DNA of 64,000 nt from Sorex araneus (Eukaryota > Chordata > Mammalia > Eulipotyphla > Soricidae), in contig NC_073307.1 of NCBI RefSeq assembly GCF_027595985.1, positions 45,610,594-45,674,593 of the forward strand. The letters are read 5' to 3'. The notes under the pieces are model-generated. The model was given only the letters and a program-made list of their open reading frames with translations. It did not search any database and had not been told where the DNA came from. Every line of letters begins with the position of its first letter. Position 1 is the first letter of the stretch. Shown piece after piece: positions 59,200-64,000 of the stretch. The position numbers were made by a program, and so were the translations under genes.

Positions 59200-59315
59200 T
59201 TGAAGATTGTTTAAGATGTGCAGGAAGTAATGCACAGTAAGAAAAAAACTGAGTCCAAGACCCAGATGGTAGGTCCTACACAGCTTTGAGAAAGGAAGTA
59301 GAGTTTGTGTTGACC
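59200..59315 (+). pseudogene. Possible decayed Kazal exon
   Basis: tgcacagtaagaaaaaaact, then cccagatggtaggtcctaca and gaaaggaagtagagtttgtg, align in order with the SPINK5-type exon segments encoding CTREND, PDGKxY and CKEVF plus donor. An in-frame stop and a shortened C1-C2 spacing rule out function. It could be chance similarity. Confidence 0.35.
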
Positions 59316-59319
59316 ATAC

Positions 59320-60500
59320 AGTATATAAGAAGGGTTGCATAGAAGAATTTATACTAGAATCAGATTACCTGATTTACTGGGAGGCCTTCAATAAAGTACT
59401 TCATATCCCCCATCCCATCACAACTTGTGTGTGGTTGTGTGTGTGTGTTGAGAAGTTTTCAAATGGATTTCCGATGATCTTGCATATGTGATCGAAAAAA
59501 ATATTTACTTGACTTTGGCTTTATAAATATGTTGCATTTACTCATTTTCTTTATAATAATTACTTGTGGGAGGAAATAAATTTATTTCTTAACTAAGCAA
59601 GAGAAAAAAGTTGAAAACCACAGTATGTATTTTGGACTATACCAGTCCCAGCTTCCTATAAGTCATTGTTCTAATTTCAGTTAGCTACTTCAAACATGTC
59701 CGGTATAATCAAATTCTTCACTATAGAACTTGGGAAGGAGATCAGTGATCCTCTTCAGAAAAGCTTCTGGAGGGTATTTAATTTTATTATCTGCATTTCA
59801 GATGATGATGAAATACTGATATATGGGCAAGGCATAAATATTTAAAATGAAATTTCAAAATAGTATTAACTAAACATAGAATTCCAAGGAAAAAAAAACA
59901 GAAGGAATTGGAAAGTTGAAAGTACTGGGGCTAAAAGATAGTATAGCAGTAAGGTGCTTGCCTGCTATAGTTTCCATGCCAGGAATGGATTCTGAGCACA
60001 GAATCAGGAGTAATATCTGAGTACTGCCTAGTGTGGCCCCAAAACAAACAAGAAAGAAGTTAAAAGGTGATAATGGGACACTATTAAAAGTTAAAAGTGT
60101 CTACTAAACACCAGTAATATTTATCAGTATATATAATTTGAACCAGTTAATAAGCTTTCCATTAAACTTTATAAAGTAACTCCATAGTCAATTTTGGATT
60201 AGTCAATAAATTTGCCTTCTTCTTTACATTTTATAGTTTTTATTGTTCTAGTATTTACTTCAACCTTTTCACATTTGACATAACTGCAATATCCTTGATA
60301 CATGGCGTGCTCTTTAGAATACCTATGATGCTATCTTTTTCCTAAAACACAATCATGGCACTGTATTTGCTGAGAGATCAGGGAGTCATTACGCAAAAGT
60401 GTATTTGGCAGAGATTTCAGAGTTGCAACTGTTCCAAATGTCTACAAATCAAGACAATAAGGAAACTTTCCTTGACAGTATTTCCATGAAATAAAACTAA
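59320..60500. other. Intergenic, upstream of the second Kazal gene
   Basis: AT-rich; contains a gtgtgtgt run near 59430 and an old SINE (listed). No other gene recognised. Confidence 0.4.
59926..60040 (+). repeat. Old SINE-A, internally deleted
   Basis: ggggctaaaagatagtatag head; gcctagtgtggccccaaaac end; the middle of the body is missing. Confidence 0.6.
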
Positions 60501-60516
60501 TATCTGGGGTTAACAG

Positions 60517-60592
60517 CCAATCAACACTAAAAACGTCAATTCCTAATGAGGGTGGGGCCCTTCCTTGGGTGTTGGTGTGCTGGGTATATAAG
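60517..60592 (+). promoter_or_regulatory. Promoter of the second Kazal gene: CCAAT and TATA boxes
   Basis: CCAAT at 60517-60521 (cagccaatcaac) and TATATAAG at 60585-60592. This predicts a start near 60615, giving a 5' UTR of about 45 bases before the ATG at 60661. The arrangement is typical of a tissue-restricted secretory gene. Confidence 0.75.
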
Positions 60593-60660
60593 AAGGGGTG
60601 TATGTGCATTCTTCAATCCACTTTCTCTCTCTGTTCCTTCCAACCTCACTCACTGTCACC

Positions 60661-60727
60661 ATGAAGAGCATCACTGTTTGTGCCATCCTTGCTCTGGCAG
60701 CTTCTGCCTGGGCTGCTTCTCCTCCTG
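60661..60727 (+). CDS. Exon 1: signal peptide
   Basis: 22 codons plus 1 nt, hydrophobic core with Ala-rich cleavage region (SAWAA), donor gtgagt. Good initiation context caccatga. Confidence 0.85.
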
Positions 60728-63483
60728 GTGAGTTCCAATTACCCTCTGAAATCCATGCTTTTATATTGACTGCAATATATTCAACCTTTAAAAATAGGAG
60801 CTGTGCATTTGGAATGGCCTGACTAGCAAAGTCAGGTGAGTGAGATATTCAGAAAAAGACAGGAAGAGATAGTGGGATGAATAATTAAAGGGTTATGGAG
60901 CTCTACTCATTTTACTGACTTTCCTTCCAGAATCAACATATTAAATTCCAAAATCATTGCCTAACTGAACTCTGAAAATATCCAGGGTATTTTGTACAGC
61001 TATCAGGGATTTCCCTCCTTTGGGATTTCTCTCATCAGGCTCATGCATTTCCCAGTCTTCATTATGAGTTTCTTCTGAATAAATAAGTGATCCTTCTTAG
61101 GTCTAGTCTGAGCCAGGGATAGGAAAATGGTTTTCAGTGATTGTAAATAATGAATCCTGCTTGCATTTCTAACTGTGGAATTTTTTTTTTCAATTGCATC
61201 TTATGTTGCTTTCTTCTGATAATGAAGCACCGGGGTCATGGGTGAGTACAACCTACTCTCTCTCTCTCTCTTCCTCTCTCTCTCTGTATACATATGGAGA
61301 TGAAAAATGAAAAATGAAAAAATTAAATCAGAGCTATTGGGTGAATGTTACTGTGGAACTAGTTGATCTGGCTCTTGGCAGGAAGAGATTTGAGCATTGA
61401 AATCATTTCCTTCGGAAGTGAAGCTATTCCTGAAATGAACTTTTACTGTCGAGTAGCATTTTAAGTTTTCGTAAAATGTGTGTGTATGTATGTATGTATG
61501 TTGGGGAAATACCTGGAGATACTCAGGAATTTAAATTTAGGGATTATTCCAGATGGGCTCAAGAGACAATTTGGAGTGCCAGCAATTGAACCCAGTCCAG
61601 CCATGTTCAAAGCAAGAACCATACCAATTCTTCAGAAATTTATGTAGGGATTTTTCACAATCATTATTCAGTTGGACATTATTCATGTCCCTTGAAAGGA
61701 GACATTAATATTTCTTTCCTAGACTACACATTTTGTTTTATTTAAAGTATTTTCTAGGTCTGAATTATTGTGTAACTTGCAGTCTCTGATTCGTAAATGG
61801 TCTTTTATATTTATTTGCAGAAAAGTTTAAGTGTCTAGGGCTCTTCCCATTTTTCTGTTGACCATTTCAAGATTAGAATAACTGAAAATTTGGAGGAAGA
61901 TAATCCAGGACACTGTTTGTTGCTTGCTTTTTTCCCAATTATAGGTGGATTGCTCTATGTACAGTGGGAAAGGTTCCGGGGTAGCATGCACCAGAATATA
62001 CAAACCAGTATGTGCTTCAGATGGGAATACTTACAGTAATGAATGCATGCTTTGTATGAAAAACCAGTAAGTATAATTCTCAATTTGGAATACCTCACCC
62101 TCACTTCAAAAATGGTCACCAAGCCCATACTGGCCAAAAACTGCTATGTTTTTTAAAAAATGGCTTTATTAATCCCACCTTTTGTTATAGTCTGCCAATA
62201 AATTTTAGGTATGTTTTACCAAAACAACAGTAGCAAGTCTCACAATGGAGACATTACTGGTGCCCGCTCGAGCAAATCGATGAGCAATAGGATAACAGTG
62301 ATACAGTGATACAGTGATTACCAACACAAAAATTGTAATAAATGTAATTATGTCTAAGGATATATACTACAATATAGTCAAATATTAATATTTATACTCT
62401 TGGATTTTAGGTACTAAATATAAACATTTTTGTTTCCATATTGTACTTAAGAAGCTGGTTCTCATAATATGTATTTTGGACAAAATTTTATAAATTTCTG
62501 CCCTTGCATTTTTCTTGCTCGATGGTGAAAACTCAAAGGATCATTTAGGCTGTTAGTCATGGACACAAAACTTTTAACAATAAACTTCATACTCTAGAGA
62601 AAATCCATGTTGTTTCTATCAGAGAACGTGGAGTCCCAGCTATCACAAAACTTACAAATTAGTAAAATACTAAGTCCTCACAATGCACACAGCCTCAGCT
62701 TCTAGGAGAATGGAAGAAAAGTAATTACCTTTATATTTTGGAAATCTGAATTCACTACTTCATGATTTGTGGTTAGAATTCTGTGCTCAGGGCATATGGA
62801 TTAGATTCTAGTTAGCACTTAGTATGTCTAAGATATTAGTTAAGTACCTTATTCACTAAAATTTTCAGTGTTCTGATCTGTATGAGAGAAGTTACAGTAG
62901 TATCTTGGATTTACTGTGATAAAAATGTGTCAAATTTATATAAACCTCTGACACAATGTGAATACTCAGAATAAAGTCTTTCTTCCTATCACTTTCCTCA
63001 TTTATGCTATTATTTTTATATAGGATTTCTAAAAAATTTAATTATAACATTAAACATTATTAGAATAAAATTTCTAAGAAAATGCAAATTTTGTGACAAA
63101 TAATCTCAAATGCCACAATTGGATTTAAGCATATATTTCTTTTCCTATGGTACAAAAATGTTTCCACACTATACTACATCTTTCATTTTCATCTGAACAC
63201 TCATAAACTATTTTCCAAGATTATCAACCTCCTTTTAGTGCTAATCTTATTGTTTTTTGTTTTTTGCAAGTAGCTCATGTATCAAAATTTTGATTGTAAG
63301 TATCAGTCAAATTGTATTCTGTTAATTAGAACTCATTCTCATTTCACATCAGACAGTACAAAATTACACGAGTTTCGGTGTTTTATTATGATATACAAAG
63401 AAACTACATTCTTATTTAACAATTTTTTTTCTTTCAGACAATTGAAAAACATTGTTCTCAGAAAGATGAATGATGGTGAATGT
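60661..63483 (+). CDS. Kazal inhibitor gene, probable double-headed (bikazin-like), 3' end beyond window
   Basis: Secreted Kazal serine protease inhibitor. Four exons are visible: 60661-60727 (signal peptide [18 protein letters not shown], caccATGa start), 61228-61241 (14-nt micro-exon, APGSW), 61945-62066 and 63438-63483. The mature first domain begins [20 protein letters not shown] and has six cysteines spaced C-x11-C-x7-C-x10-C-x2-C-x18-C, with CTRI giving P1 Arg (trypsin-like targets) and [14 protein letters not shown]. After the sixth cysteine there is no stop: TGT is followed by gtaagt. The AASPP, VDCS and Y.GKGS..AC.R pattern agrees with my memory of the two-domain submandibular inhibitor of dog. 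Single-domain SPINKs (SPINK6, SPINK14) fit less well. The second domain is predicted, not seen. Confidence 0.85.
61228..61241 (+). CDS. Exon 2: 14-nt micro-exon
   Basis: caccggggtcatgg between acceptor gataatgaag and donor gtgagt. With the G from exon 1 it gives APGSW and restores phase 0. SPINK genes commonly have such a short second exon, and the five-residue length fits the dog protein. Confidence 0.7.
61254..61286 (+). repeat. (TC)n microsatellite
   Basis: tctctctc run with one ttcc interruption. Confidence 0.85.
61500..61645 (-). repeat. Old SINE-A copy
   Basis: gccagcaattgaacccagtc and ataccaattcttcag are reverse SINE motifs. Confidence 0.55.
61945..62066 (+). CDS. Exon 3: main part of the first Kazal domain
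   Basis: Acceptor ccaattatag, donor gtaagt. 40 codons plus 2 nt, five of six cysteines, reactive loop [17 protein letters not shown]. Confidence 0.9.
62219..62320 (+). repeat. SINE-B 3' fragment
   Basis: 5'-truncated: starts at the aacagtagcaagtctcacaa part of the body and ends in a three-unit gatacagt tail. Confidence 0.85.
62330..63437 (+). other. Intron 3 of the bikazin-like gene, unique part
   Basis: AT-rich, nothing recognised; acceptor tttttctttcag at 63437. Confidence 0.4.
63438..63483 (+). CDS. Exon 4: end of the first Kazal domain
   Basis: One nt plus 15 codons, [15 protein letters not shown]. The exon ends at the sixth cysteine, directly followed by gtaagt. If unspliced, the frame would run 15 more codons (VSICRKIDIRKIFLM) to TAA at 63529-63531. 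Confidence 0.8.
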
Positions 63484-63560
63484 GTAAGTATTTGCAGAAA
63501 AATAGACATAAGAAAAATTTTCTTAATGTAAAATATGCAATCATTTCTCACTTTCAAAGA

Positions 63561-63728
63561 GAGAAGCCCCGCAAGCTACTGAGAGTATCCCACTCCCACA
63601 GCAGAGCCTGGCAAGCTACCTGTGGTATATTTCATATGCCCAAAACAGTAACAACAATTCTCACAATGGAGATGTTACTGGTGCCCGTGCAAGCAAATCG
63701 ATGAGCAATGGGATGACAGTGATAGTGA
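63561..63728 (+). repeat. SINE-B, 5'-truncated
   Basis: Starts in the body at gagaagccccgcaagctact and ends gacagtgatagtgatta. Confidence 0.85.
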
Positions 63729-63898
63729 TTATACTTTGGTGTATTATATTTGTATGAGGGCTATCAAAGAATATAAACAATAAATTGGCCCTTCTGTTGA
63801 TAATTGGCTTTCTGTAGTAGAGAGCTTTTATTACTACTTATTAGATATGACAAATACATGTCAAGAGTGGTGTATGTATGTTAAAAAGTGTGAAAATT

Positions 63899-64000
63899 GG
63901 GGCTGGAGTGATAGCACAGCAGGTAGGGCATTTGCCTTGCCTGCAGCTGACCCGGATTCAATTCCCAGCATCCCATATGGTCCCCTGAGCACCTCCAGGA
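63899..64000 (+). repeat. SINE-A, cut by the window end
   Basis: ggggctggagtgatagcaca to ctgagcacctccagga. Confidence 0.9.

Overview
This is mammalian genomic DNA, most likely from a shrew (Sorex group). The basis is twofold: the exons are clear orthologues of a mammalian gene, and the introns are full of two tRNA-derived SINE families that I associate from memory with Sorex. No database search was possible.

Positions 1-46.8 kb hold the 3' two thirds of SPINK5 on the + strand. SPINK5 encodes LEKTI, the multidomain Kazal-type serine protease inhibitor of stratified epithelia. I could place 23 exons by splice sites, reading frame and Kazal motifs. The first readable exon is LEKTI domain 4; domains 1-3 lie upstream. 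Each inhibitor domain is built from a 128-nt Kazal exon (enters in phase 0, leaves in phase 2) and a short charged linker exon (restores phase 0). Domains 4, 5 and 8-15 match the human order. Where human LEKTI has two domains (6 and 7), this window has one: a strongly diverged Kazal exon followed by a linker resembling human linker 7. The gene ends with a two-codon terminal coding exon and an AATAAA at 46767.

Positions 46.8-60.5 kb show no recognisable intact gene. They hold SINEs, L1 3' ends, a long pyrimidine microsatellite, a composite retroelement with a minisatellite (53.0-54.2 kb), a poly(A) retroelement with perfect target-site duplications (57.7-58.3 kb), a GC-rich repeat related to the body of the long SINE (58.4-59.1 kb) and a possible decayed Kazal exon (59.2 kb).

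Positions 60.5-64 kb hold the start of a second Kazal gene: CCAAT and TATA boxes, signal peptide exon, 14-nt micro-exon and a complete six-cysteine Kazal domain. The last Kazal codon is followed by a consensus splice donor instead of a stop. The sequence resembles the double-headed submandibular inhibitor (bikazin) of carnivores, so a second Kazal domain is expected just beyond the window.

Repeat names used here: SINE-A is about 170 bp, with a tRNA-like head (A box around tagcacagcggg, B box ggttcgattcc), a body ending near tgacccaaaaagcaaaa and an A-rich tail. SINE-B is about 245 bp, with the same tRNA-like head, a different body (gcctggcaagctacc, atatgccaaaaacagtaac, gcccgctcgagcaaatcgat) and a tail of short acagtgct-type repeats instead of poly(A). 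Repeat ends are good to roughly 5-10 bases; exon ends are exact by my count.
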